From the NCBI GenBank assembly GCA_012295275.1, contig CM022665.1, positions 27,959,446-28,023,445 of the forward strand: a DNA stretch of 64,000 nucleotides, in the 5' to 3' direction. The translations under genes were made by a program, and so were the position numbers. The notes under the pieces were generated by a model. The model had not been told where the DNA came from. It saw nothing but the letters and a program-made list of their open reading frames with translations, and made no database searches. Each line of letters starts with the position of its first letter. Within the stretch, counting starts at the first letter, position 1. Source of the DNA: Chrysomallon squamiferum. Lineage: Eukaryota > Mollusca > Gastropoda > Neomphalida > Peltospiridae. Of this stretch, positions 63,564-64,000 are shown in pieces.

Positions 63564-64000
63564 CTTAAAAAAAAAAAAATATATATATATATATATTAAA
63601 TTAACTATGATGGAAAATAAAAGCAAAGTTTGTTTCACAGAAACAAACTATAATGCAACTATATTTAATTTCTTATTACTGTTATTAACTCTAGTTCAAA
63701 TTAATCATTGCCTTTATTATATTTGAGTATTTTCTAAATTTAGAGTTGAAACTTTATGAAAAAATAAAAAAATAAAAAAATAAAAATAATAATCTTGAAA
63801 ACTAAATGTCTCTCAGATATAGAGACAAATTTTGTATATGCTAAAAGAAAATTCTAACAGACAAATAATTATAACTTATTTAGAAGCAAGTAATAGTGTT
63901 ATATATATATTTCTCATAAACCCAGTACATTTTTATTAACAAAACAATTTTTCCTGTTCTGCCTGATATTAAAAATAACATGAACATCATCAGGTATATC
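63564..64000. other. Intron of the ankyrin-repeat gene up to the window edge
   Basis: AT-rich sequence with A tracts and short (AT)n runs; no further ankyrin exon is visible before the edge. Confidence 0.5.

Overview
This is nuclear DNA from an animal, most probably a mollusc and at least a lophotrochozoan. The evidence is spliced genes with GT-AG introns, an AT-rich background, dense microsatellites and long T/A homopolymers, degenerate tRNA-derived SINEs whose inner and 3' segments match a SINE type I know from mollusc genomes, and TLDc-GTPase genes of the IFI44-like type that are expanded in bivalves and gastropods. No bacterial, organellar or viral gene is visible. All exon models were read by hand from splice sites, codon phase and protein similarity remembered from family knowledge; no search was run.

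Layout. 1-4746 holds no gene that I can find; it has SINE relics, microsatellites and possible ISRE-like sites near its right end. 4800-20071 (+) is a six-exon gene for a 464-residue TLDc + GTPase protein of the IFI44/IFI44L-like family. 20072-28659 is repeat-rich and non-coding, with an imperfect tandem repeat that begins inside the last codons of the first gene. 28696-31747 (+) is a second, compact IFI44-like gene of six coding exons (298 residues) that keeps the GTPase but has no TLDc domain. 33473-46608 (-) is an 18-coding-exon gene for a 458-residue protein that I identify as protein phosphatase 1 regulatory subunit 36-like; it has a tandemly duplicated 75-base exon and an RVxF-type PP1 docking motif. 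46609-52121 is the shared upstream region between this gene and the next. 52125-58284 (+) encodes a 1623-residue, largely disordered, Ser/Asn-rich protein that I do not recognise, nearly all of it in one 4.5-kb exon. About 63260-63563 (-) is the last exon of an ankyrin-repeat gene that runs off the right edge.

How they relate. The two IFI44-like genes are tandem paralogs: three consecutive GTPase exons have identical lengths (189, 147 and 172 bases) and identical phases. They form a small presumed innate-immune cluster in which one copy has, and one lacks, the TLDc module. The PPP1R36-like gene converges on the second IFI44-like gene and is divergent from the unknown long-exon gene; these are likely unrelated neighbours. 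The most distinctive points are the TLDc-less paralog, the exon duplication in the PPP1R36-like gene, the C-terminal tail of the first GTPase apparently derived from a tandem repeat, the unidentified 1623-residue protein with several internal repeat families, and a possible frameshift at the end of the ankyrin gene.
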